From Allomyces arbusculus (taxonomy: Eukaryota; Blastocladiomycota; Blastocladiomycetes; Blastocladiales; Blastocladiaceae): a stretch of 64,000 nt of DNA. Position numbers and translations under genes: made by a program. Under the pieces are notes generated by a model. It searched no databases. It had not been told where the DNA came from and worked only from the letters and a program-made list of their open reading frames with translations. Numbering within the stretch: the stretch's first letter is position 1; every line of letters starts with the position of its first letter. Shown piece after piece: positions 56,001 to 64,000 of this stretch. The stretch is taken from the NCBI GenBank assembly GCA_027604705.1, contig JADHYV010000031.1, positions 1 through 64,000 on the forward strand, read 5' to 3'.

Positions 56001-56326
56001 CGTTGCTCAACGGTTTGTGCAGTAAAATGATTGCACCCAATTTGATTCCGTTCCGAGACTTGTCATGGTGGAAGGATTGAAGGCCCGCATGTGCTGCACA
56101 TCCAAAAGGGACGTTCTTGCCAAACTTGACGACAGGGTGGAGAGTGCTCAGCTCGTCTTTGTTTCCAAGGACATGCAATGCCAGAATTGGATGTACGAAA
56201 GTACGCGACCTCCCGCGTCAACACGAGCAGATAGCAACCTCACTGGCCGCGACCGAGATCCGAGCAAAACTGAAATCCGCACATTCAAAACGATACCTAT
56301 CTGGTCCCCAATCCGAAAACCCATTC
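56001..56326. other. Intergenic, nothing recognised
   Basis: About 326 bp separate the end of relic B from the convergent PIG-S stop. No gene is seen. Confidence 0.5.
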
Positions 56327-58200
56327 TTATGATGCTCTCTCCATCGGCACATTACGCGCCTTGCGCTCGTTTTGCCAGACGCGCAGCTCACGCACGACCA
56401 CGCTCAAGACTGTGACCAAGACGGGCACAAACAGCGGCATATACACCGCATACTTGTGCTCGTCCGGGAAATACATGAGCCCGACCATATCCGGGTCAAA
56501 GAAGGCCGCCTCGGCCTGGGCCCGCGCCGCACGGGCGCGCTCGTGCATGCCACTCCATGCTGCGGTCGGGCGCGACGTGACACCTCGCAAGGCTGTCTGC
56601 ACTTCGCGCGCGATCGTAGGGGAAACGGGCAGGTTGGTCTGCTGGTCGACGAGCCGCACGAGCGCTTGCAGCGTCTGAATGGTCTCGACGGTGTGGGTCA
56701 CAGCGGACGAGAGGTGGAAGATGGCGAGTTCGGTGGACGAGATGCCGGTTGCGGTGTCGAGGTTGGGGAAGTGGAGGGTCGTCGTGTCGACCTGGAAACA
56801 TCAAAAGGTGCCAGAGCGTCAGTTCAAAGAACCCGAGGGGTACAATGGACTCGGAATAACGTGCCTGCATAGACCCGCGCACACGTTGCACACCAAACGC
56901 ATCGCGCAAATGCGTGATCCACGTCTCCGCCAACTTTCGTTCATCTCCAAGCGGCACAATCACCTCTTCCGCCCGCGTCGCCGGTTCACGCACATTGTGC
57001 ACGACGACCCCACCCCAGCGCGGCACCACAAAGTCGTTGAACGGCGACGGCGTTGCCGACTCCACGTCATCCCCATCCAACACCACCATTGGCGTCGCCG
57101 GGACGAACGTGACGAGATGTACGACCGACCGGTGCGGCGCCGCAGCCGACGGGGCCACGGGCCAGTCGGACCCGACCAAGTGCGGCAATCGGTCGCGCGG
57201 GAGCCGCACTACAGTCGCGTTATGGTCGGCTTCGGTCAGCACGCCCTCGCCGGGCTGCACAAAGTACCGGACTTGCGACGCGAAATGAACGAGGGAGGAG
57301 CCATTGGCGCGCGTAGGGAAGAGCGCGTCGACAAAGGGGCGGATGTACTTGTCGAGCGCCGAGGGGCCCACGGACCAGGTCGACTGGTACCCGAGCGAGC
57401 GGACCGCCGCGGGGTCCTCGATGAACAGACTCGCGAGAATCTCGTATTCGCGAGAAAACGGGACGGATTCCTGCGCGTCTGCAACGAGTTGGGCCAAATG
57501 CACAGTCCCGTGGGCGAGGCGCGTCGCGTCTGGTGAAGAAAAGTGCAAGAGACTAGGTCGGTTTGTCGTTGCTGAGAGAACAGGACAAATCGCGAGAGAA
57601 AGCCAACGTACACTCCAAACTCGTCGAGCCCGAAATCAGCACCGCGTTCTTGTCGAACACGACTCTACGCTCCTTTCCCTTGGCATGGCAAAGAATCGGC
57701 ACATCTTCGACTGCATCGTCTTCGGCGTGGACGTTCGGCTCAATCCGAAGCGACCAGTCTGGGTACCGCACGAGCGGAACGTGCGCGTCAGGCAGAATTC
57801 GGTCAATTTCGGCAATCAAGTCGGCCTGTAACGCTTGCGCCGTCACTTTGAGCGACTGGGAACCGGCGAGGAGACACTGCGCGTCGGATCCGATGCGGTA
57901 CGCGAACGGCACCGTGACGGTCTAATGCATACAAGACGGCTGAGCATGGCTGTTCGCTGAAAACCGGGAGACTCCATCTCTGAATCGCACCCTTGCTTCT
58001 CCCGCAGCAAAAACATCATGCTTGGGCAAGGATGATCGCTGAACGCGCGTCAACGACCACCATCCCGGCACACCGAGCAGGAACGCAGCGAGGTATGCGG
58101 CAAGGATTGTGCGCTGCCAACTCCGTGAAAATTCTGGTCGTAATTTGAACGCAAATGTTGCCGGTATTGCAGCGTCGTCAATTACACAATTACTGATCAT
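56327..58200 (-). CDS. PIGS: GPI transamidase subunit PIG-S (Gpi17)
   Basis: PIG-S is a membrane subunit of the ER GPI-transamidase that attaches GPI anchors to proteins. Minus-strand exons are 58200-57991, 57921-57612, 57529-56883 and 56791-56327, all phase-keeping, giving 543 aa (human 555). The N-terminal membrane anchor reads TILAAYLAAFLLGVPGWWSL. The luminal domain includes VHLVTFVPATPMVVLDGD and FNDFVVPRWGGVVVHNV. The C-terminal part keeps AQAEAAFFDPDMVGLMYFPD, followed by EHKYAVYMPLFVPVLVTVLS, the family's last transmembrane helix. The exon 3 donor (GTGCG at 56882) is preferred. An alternative in-phase GCACG donor lies 12 nt downstream. No ER-retrieval signal is obvious. Confidence 0.92.
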
Positions 58201-58745
58201 GGTTGATTGTCGTCCAATCTTCGGCCAAGGCCGTGACAACGGCTAGTCGGATCCGGAAGCTGCAAGTCGGTCGGGCCGTTGCGAAATCGCGCCCATACCC
58301 GGAAAATCGATTGCCATCAGTCTTGGTGCGTGCAGTCAAGCAATATTTGGTGAAAACTGTCGCTCCTCCAAAGATGCGCCAAGGGTGCCGTTGAACGAGA
58401 AGACCACAGCCAAAAACGCGAAACGAAATGGAGTGATCTCAAACCTGTCAAAGGCATTGGACTTTCCACATCAGTGATTCTTCGAGACCTTCACGACTCG
58501 CGCTCCCCGGCGCTCCCTCATCCCCGCTGCAACTGTCTGCAACTGCCCCCCACTGATCGTTCCGCGCGTGCCGTGCTCCCAACTGTGTCCTATCAACCGA
58601 GCGTCTGACTGACGCTAAAGAGCCGGCGTCTCGCCGACGTGATTCGCCGCCCCGCTGGTTTGGTGTGCATCGACATGTCGGCTGCCGTCGCCGGGTCCTG
58701 ATCAACCCCCGTTTCCTGCCGCCGAACCAATCTCCTCCAAGCAAC
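58201..58745. promoter_or_regulatory. Divergent intergenic region, PIG-S / orphan
   Basis: This 545-bp spacer lies between opposed start codons. The orphan frame is open upstream to 58665, so its leader may be partly coding. No TATA box is seen. Confidence 0.45.
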
Positions 58746-60149
58746 ATGGCGGGATTTTCTCTCATCGCGTCCATCCGCCCCACGGCGGGCTCGGCAACAA
58801 CCTCGACAAGACAAGCCGACACGTCCGGGTCCTCTTCGCCGCACCATTCTTCCAGCAGACGAAGGCCGTCGCTCGAGCCGTTACATTTCAATGCAGCGTC
58901 CTCTGACAGCTCCGCTCGGACCGTCCGGGACCGCACGTCGCCCGTCGCGACGTCGTCACCGTCAAGCTGGCTCTCGGATCGTAGGATTGGTCATTTATTT
59001 GCCGCGCTCGCCGCGACAGCGGGATTCGACTCGACCGCGTCCCAACTCGCCGCCAAGGATGCATCTCGTGAGAGCCGGGATGTTGCGGCGAGCAACGAGT
59101 CTCTCGCCAGTATCCGGGCGGACGTGGACCCGCTGCGGTCACCAACAGCCATGGCAACCGATTTCGGCGTTGTGACACCGTACTCTCTCCCTGATCGCGA
59201 CGGCGTGTCTCCGAGCAAGCTGCGGCCCGGCGGTGAGTCGCTCATTTCCGCGAGCCTTTTTCTCGGCGCGACGCGCGCACCAATGGGACTTGCCGTGCGG
59301 CCGCAGGGTATTCTACTAGCGTCGGTCTTCTCCAACCCGCAGCACCGCATGCTCGCGTCGCGCGCCGTCGCACCCCCGCAGCCACTGCCCATGTCCCCAC
59401 TCTCCACTGCGCAGTCGATCCGGATCGGCAGCCCGCACGGCAGTCTCGGACACTTGGTGCCGGTGGGTGACCGTGCGCGGCGCGCGTCCGATAACCTCGA
59501 CGCCCCATTCCTGGCGAGCGCGCACTCGGTGCGCCACGCGCCGCTCAAGGGGTCGAGCGAGACGCTCGGTCGGTCAAGCGTCTACTCGTCGTGCAACTCG
59601 GTGCGCACTCCGCTACGGGGCGGGTCATCGCACACGGCGTCGACGGTCGGCACGAGTGATCCGCGGCTGTACGAGTCGGCGTGCAGTTTTACGACACCGA
59701 CACCGAGTCTCGCGTGTCTCGGATCGGTCAGCGACGACCATATCGTATCCGACGACTGGGCGGCTAAGACGGCCGATTTGATTCGCACGCTCGATGACTT
59801 GGTGCATGAGATTCGCGGCACGCTCACGGATATGCACGCGGCGCTCGATGATGAGGTCGCGGACCAGTTACATTTTGGGGAGCGGTTGCTCGTGTTCCGC
59901 ACGAACTTGCATTCGCTGCTCGAGTGGGAGGTGGATAGTACGGAGACGGCGGTCGCGTACTTGTCACGCCGCACGCAGGGGCTCTCGGCATCGCTCTCGT
60001 CGCAGGCGACCAGTACGAGCATGTCGCGCGATGGGTCACTTGCGGCCAGTGCCGTGCAGGACCGATCTGTCGCAGGGCTGGGGCGGGTCACGGATATGGG
60101 GCCTTTTCATCCTGCACCGGCACTGGTGGCGCTGACAGGCCTTCCGTGA
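58746..60149 (+). CDS. Ser-rich orphan with C-terminal coiled coil
   Basis: I do not recognise this single-exon protein of 467 aa. The first ~330 residues are disordered and rich in Ser/Arg/Pro/Ala with many S/T-P sites (SLEPLHFNAASSDSSARTVR, PMSPLSTAQSIRIGSPHGSL). Residues ~345-415 form a helical segment (KTADLIRTLDDLVHEIRGTL, TDMHAALDDEVADQLHFGER) likely to be a coiled coil or four-helix element. The tail is again Ser-rich. Such layout is typical of regulatory or cytoskeletal adaptors. The start at 58746 follows the first Met with a good context (AACATGG). An in-frame extension to 58665 is possible. Confidence 0.65.
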   Translation: MAGFSLIASIRPTAGSATTSTRQADTSGSSSPHHSSSRRRPSLEPLHFNAASSDSSARTVRDRTSPVATSSPSSWLSDRRIGHLFAALAATAGFDSTASQLAAKDASRESRDVAASNESLASIRADVDPLRSPTAMATDFGVVTPYSLPDRDGVSPSKLRPGGESLISASLFLGATRAPMGLAVRPQGILLASVFSNPQHRMLASRAVAPPQPLPMSPLSTAQSIRIGSPHGSLGHLVPVGDRARRASDNLDAPFLASAHSVRHAPLKGSSETLGRSSVYSSCNSVRTPLRGGSSHTASTVGTSDPRLYESACSFTTPTPSLACLGSVSDDHIVSDDWAAKTADLIRTLDDLVHEIRGTLTDMHAALDDEVADQLHFGERLLVFRTNLHSLLEWEVDSTETAVAYLSRRTQGLSASLSSQATSTSMSRDGSLAASAVQDRSVAGLGRVTDMGPFHPAPALVALTGLP

Positions 60150-61839
60150 CCACTATGAGGGGACTCTGGATAGTGGTGGGTGGCGATGATGGCCATGACG
60201 GTTCTGGTAGACTGCAAAAAATCTGTTTATCTGCTGATTTTCGTCTCATCACGACGGCTGAGGTGAACGATGGTTCTCGTTCTTTTGCCAGAATTTTCGC
60301 TTCCATGAGATGAACCGCTGCAAGGCTGTGAGCGTGCTGAGCATGATTTTGAAATGTGACATCAGGCGGAGAAGTCGAGTCAAGCAACAAATGCTCAAGT
60401 TTCCTCGACGGTGCCGTGAAATGAAAAGTCATTACTTTGCGGCAGAGGCGAGGCAGATCGGGCTGACGGCAACATGAATGCTCATGAACAGAGCAGAACG
60501 AGACGCAAAGGGGGTAAAATGGTGTGGTAGACCTGGAAGATGGCCTCTCATATCAAAGCAAGTAACGACCACGGTTGTGTAGTGTGACCCAGTTCTTGTG
60601 TGCGGCAGTGGTAAGTGCACTTTGGCAACAGCACAGTGCGGCCTTGCCCAAAGCATTGACCTTTCTTCATGGGAGTCAGGTGTGCAAGCTCGAGGCATGT
60701 AAAATTTTTGACGAGTTCGAAAAAGTAACGTTCTCTACTCCGCCTTTCCTTCCAACTGGTAGGTTTGGTGACAGTTTCTTCCATTCTCACCTTCTCTCCA
60801 TATTGGGATGGCACTTTCCCAACGCTCTGCGGCGTGCTGTCAGCCTGTCAGGTGTGACTTGACAACAAGTAAAAATTGCAGCGCTCTTCTTGACTTACAA
60901 AAACGAACTCAAAACATGGAGAATGGAACGGACACCTGCAAGCCTGCGACAATCATGTCCAATCAATCCATCAAATCTGCTGGAGCATCACCAAGAAATG
61001 GATCCATGAGCGCAGACATCAACAACCGCAACGCCAAAAACAAAGCTCAACCCGATCCACAAGCAGATGCTGTCTACCAGTTGAATGACATTCATGACCC
61101 CGCGTGCCAGCGAAAAAAGATCCGATTATTGTGGCCTTCATTTCTCATTTCATCACCATGACGATTCACGGTGACGGTGGTGCTCATTTTCTTGCCAAAT
61201 GGCGCGCTTCACACCCAGACTACACTGTATTTTGAGCTTGTGATTTTCGCGAGCAGCACGATCAGGTGAAATAATTGAGTCAAGGAGCAACGTACGGCAA
61301 ATACCTTCCCTGAAGAGGATAAACAAACCATGCATGGAAGCGCTACAGAAACGGCGAGAAATTGATTTTGGCCAATTAGTCAAAGTTTGTGTTGCGGTCC
61401 AACAATGAGAGGCACACTATGAGGCATGGACACATTGCGGCAAAGGCGAGAACTGAGTCTTCACCAAGGGCACAGTCATCTTGAAGACAACGGCAGACAT
61501 GAGTGCTCAGCGCTCACACGCAGAGCCGGAAACAAAGACCATGTAGAGGACCTGTTCAATCTGTATTCACGTTGGGGACCCTTCAAGCGACGACATTAAC
61601 CACTTATCGCAACAAAGCAGCAGCATGCGCGTCAATTTCCATCGTTTGCAACAGCAGGGGGGATGTATGGTTTCTCTTCCAGTCACGGGGACCGTATGGT
61701 CCTCACGTTCTCAGTAATAACATTGCACCGTACAGTATTGTGATGCAATTATTGCAAGTAATGCCCTTGCCATGTAACAAAAATGAGCCGAACAAAGGAA
61801 GTGCACAAACGACGCCAATCTCAACCCAACTGCAGTTTG
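60150..61839. other. Lower-GC region with leucine-rich, partly duplicated fragments
   Basis: G+C falls to roughly 50% here. No intact gene is seen. On the minus strand two fragments look related to each other: EHLLLDSTSPPDVTFQNH near 60400-60340 and RTLLLDSIISPDRAARENH near 61290-61230. Each is followed toward lower coordinates by a further similar stretch, and each is preceded by a TTTGCGGCAGAGGCGAG/CATTGCGGCAAAGGCGAG-like DNA block (near 60435 and 61440). This suggests a tandem duplication of about 0.9-1 kb of an LRR-type gene now in decay. Confidence 0.45.
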
Positions 61840-63250
61840 TTCAATCGGCCATAACTGCTGCATCAAGGAGAGGATCCACAACCGCAGCAAAGACACTGAT
61901 AGAAAACCGGTTGGGCAGCTTTTCATCCCAATCCACGGTTGCTTCGACCTGCAGTTTCGTCCAATCAGAACGTGTCAGTCCTGCACGATGGCGCGCGACC
62001 ATGAGCTGCCTGCCCACATTAGCCTTGGGCGCGCAGCATTGCGCAATGTTGAGCTTATGCAGCGTCAGCAGGAGCCCATCGACCCATTCGTGCAGGCGCA
62101 ACTGGTTCGTGAGAGTTGGGGTGCACGAAACGTCAATAATGTGCAGCATTGGCGGAAGGGGCATCGGGAGAGTATGGAAGGTGTTGGACAATAGGTCGAG
62201 GTGGGAAGGTTCAATGGCAGCTGTGGCCAGAGAAAAGCAAGATCTGACGCTGTTAGGGGAGTATTGGCGAGTGAGAGACGTGTGACCGACGACGGAAAAC
62301 TTCAGTCGACGTCTTCAGGCAAGACAGCAACAAAGTGACTGGGAAAGCACTTCTTCAAGGGCAAAGACATGAGCGAGCGCAGCAGCTTAAATGGATTGAG
62401 GGCGAAAATCGGAATGGCCACATGGGCGTGCCTTTTGCACCACTGAGCTCCAGCATGGTAAGATTTGGCGCGACAATGTGGTCAAGCACTTGCTCGATAA
62501 ACTGTTTGGTCCAGTACGGCAAGTGGAGGCGGAGCGACCTAGTTGCAATGGGGAGGCGCACCAGGAGGTGAGAGAAATAATTGAGCCCCTGGCATGGTCC
62601 ACCAATACTCAGCCGAACGTGATCGATCTGCAACTGCGTTCCAATGTCGTCGACCATTTTCAGGCAATCTATTACACGCATCTGATCGAGCGAGGTCATG
62701 ACGCTGAGGTTGAACAACTGCATTATGCCATGCACTGCATTTGAGGATTGAGTGGCAACGAGTGCATTGAGCACAGGGCAACGTTTTCGTAACAAAGAAC
62801 GCCGTTCAACTCCAACGACACCAAACAGGCATGCGCGCCAGAATTTTCGGCAGGACATGAATACCATCAACTTACCTTGCTGATCCCACTCATTCGTTAA
62901 ACTCTGTGCACAGCTGTACTGTCAACCGTGAGAGTGAGAATGCGATCATACAGGCCTGGTAATCCCTCGTCATTTTTGATATCGTTGATGTTGAGCTGGA
63001 GAGTGCGAATCCCTGGTAGCAAGTGCTCATGCACACCAAACATCAAGGGCGGCTCAACACAAAGGCCTTCTAGATGTAGCGACATGAGCGTGTCCAGGTG
63101 AAGTGGCCACGTCTCGAGCGCATAGTAGCCGCATGCATACATCGTGAGATGGCAACATGCATGGCATGAGGAATCGCGAGTGTCACGGTCAATCACCATG
63201 TGCCGAAGCTGGTGCAATGGAATCGTCGACTGTCAGCCACTGAACATGCA
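61840..63250 (-). pseudogene. Leucine-rich-repeat gene relic
   Basis: Minus-strand pieces with LRR character run in order: LHQLRHMVIDRD and LDTLMSLHLEGLCVEPPL, GIRTLQLNINDIKN (63217-62897), FNLSVMTSLDQMRVIDCLKM and APNLTMLELSGAKGT (62870-62400), LTASDLAFLWPQLP (~62260-62200), and HLDLLSNTFHTLPMPLPPML (62205-62140). Neighbouring pieces sit in different frames and at least one in-frame TGA separates them (near 62300), without convincing introns to explain every change. I therefore read it as a decayed F-box/LRR-type gene. A heavily intron-split living gene is the alternative. Base composition is lower in GC than its neighbours. Confidence 0.5.
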
Positions 63251-63881
63251 TTTGGCCGTCTTGAGGACTGCCTTGTCAGCTGCGACCTTTAGAGCTACAC
63301 AAAACCCACTGTGCTCTCCCACCACTTGCCGCAGAGAGGCCGCAACATGGCATCCATGCCAGCGCAGAGCTTTTGGTCGAAAGAAGCTCTTCGGGACCAG
63401 CAAACTGGCGTCTTTCGGTCAATTTCTCCTCCACGGCGCTTCCCACAACTCATGTGATAGCAGGACTCCATTATTGTGGTCGCTTGGTCCCTTGAAATTA
63501 CTTGCGCTGACAGTTAGGTGCGACTCTTGCGCTTCCATCATTTTCGGTCCGACATGGCCTCTTGAGTTTGCGCTGGTCATCATTCTCTGTGTTGATGCGC
63601 GAGATCAGCACTTACAGCGGGGATTCGGGAAGAGATCGCAATGGCCGCAGGTTTGCGATCTGACATGGCCACAAATTCAGCTTTCTTCTCAGGCACGTGG
63701 GTCGCGATCTGTGATCCGTGGTTCGGCCGGCCCTGCCGGCCCGCCGCAACCCCTCCACCAGCGGCCACTGTCGACAACGTCCCCTTCGACAACGTTGAAG
63801 GGCAGCGACAATAAGCATAATTCGCAGCAATCGCGCTGCAACTGCACGCAAAACGATCCAGCAGCAACACCAGTATCAACC
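63251..63881. other. Intergenic / promoter of the Mpv17-type gene
   Basis: This 631-bp stretch has no supported gene. Composition returns to high GC after about 63700, just ahead of the ATG at 63882. The minus-strand part nearest 63250 may include a further piece of the LRR relic. Confidence 0.45.
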
Positions 63882-63965
63882 ATGGCCGTCCAATCCAAGC
63901 AAGTCAACCGCGGGTGGTGGGCCGCCTACGTCGCGATGCTCGCTGCACGGCCTGTCTTGACAAAG
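63882..63965 (+). CDS. Mpv17/PMP22-type membrane protein, first exon (cut by window end)
   Basis: The first exon of 28 codons encodes MAVQSKQVNRGWWAAYVAML followed by AARPVLTK, and is followed by a GTAATT donor at 63966. The W..Y...L..RPVLTK pattern is the opening of Mpv17/PMP22-family inner-mitochondrial or peroxisomal membrane proteins, in which Pro and Thr/Lys before the first helix are conserved. Only this exon lies in the window, so the call is provisional. Confidence 0.55.
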
Positions 63966-64000
63966 GTAATTAAATTCCTATTCAGCTCCACGAGCCATGC

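Noticed and set aside
56868-56883. GCACG donor in PIG-S as a third GC-AG intron
   Set aside because: A normal GTGCG donor 12 nt upstream also keeps phase 0, so the GC donor is not required.
60150-63881. Transposon or retroelement as the cause of the lower-GC stretch
   Set aside because: I saw no reverse transcriptase, transposase, integrase, terminal repeats or target-site duplications in it, only leucine-rich fragments.
1-64000. CRISPR arrays, rRNA, tRNA and bacterial-type operons
   Set aside because: Repeats present are coding triplet or peptide repeats without unique spacers. No rRNA was recognised and no cloverleaf was convincing by eye. A tRNAscan run would be decisive for tRNAs.

Overview
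The window is GC-rich nuclear DNA (roughly 60% or more G+C over most of its length) from a eukaryote with dense, intron-containing genes. Introns are mostly 60-100 nt, with GTACG or GTGCG donors and YAG acceptors. Several genes point to an early-diverging zoosporic fungus. These are an IQUB homologue (an axonemal protein), a base-exchange phosphatidylserine synthase, UGGT ending in HDEL, and, on the fungal side, a protoglobin-domain protein, an Rmd8/Sif2-type DUF155 protein and a probable Mso1-like protein. Blastocladiomycota (Allomyces/Catenaria type) is my best guess. It is an inference from gene content and base composition, not a database match.

Layout. 0.1-2.3 kb: TRAPPC12-like tethering factor (-). 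3.1-5.1 kb: polytopic membrane protein (+). 5.6-9.5 kb: histidine ammonia-lyase (-) and a formimidoylglutamase-type protein (+), head to head, each with a TATA box. 9.8-10.8 kb: FAHD1 (+). 11.4-12.3 kb: protoglobin (+). 12.5-13.8 kb: GCIP/CCNDBP1-like (-). 14.0-15.2 kb: aldo-keto reductase (+). 15.3-17.9 kb: IQUB (-). 18.2-22.4 kb: UGGT (+). 22.9-23.6 kb: decayed formimidoylglutamase paralogue A (-). 24.0-25.7 kb: phosphatidylserine synthase (+). 26.0-29.3 kb: LIG4-related DNA ligase (-). 29.8-31.0 kb: acidic orphan (+). 32.2-35.3 kb: P-loop protein with a large Q-rich insertion (+). 36.4-38.5 kb: Mso1-like repeat protein (-). 38.9-40.9 kb: MADS-box factor (-). 42.3-43.6 kb: glutamine-rich protein (-). 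44.4-46.4 kb: SRP68 (-). 46.8-49.0 kb: RMD1/RMD8 family (+). 49.3-49.6 kb: RAB5IF family (-). 50.0-52.3 kb: SYO1/HEATR3 (+). 52.7-54.1 kb: F-box/ankyrin-like protein (+). 54.7-56.0 kb: decayed formimidoylglutamase paralogue B (+). 56.3-58.2 kb: PIG-S (-). 58.7-60.1 kb: orphan (+). 60.2-63.3 kb: lower-GC stretch with leucine-rich-repeat relics. 63.9 kb to the end: first exon of an Mpv17/PMP22-type protein (+).

How the genes relate. Histidase and formimidoylglutamase are the first and last steps of histidine breakdown and share a 646-bp divergent intergenic region. Seven genes serve the ER or secretory pathway: TRAPPC12, UGGT, PSS, SRP68, RAB5IF, PIG-S and the Mso1-like protein. I regard that as probably coincidental but worth testing. 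Most genes were rebuilt exon by exon, and nearly all splice junctions keep reading phase, so models with explicit exons are well supported. N-terminal ends (TRAPPC12, UGGT) and the 3' half of the ligase are less certain. I saw no intact transposon, CRISPR array, rRNA or convincing tRNA.
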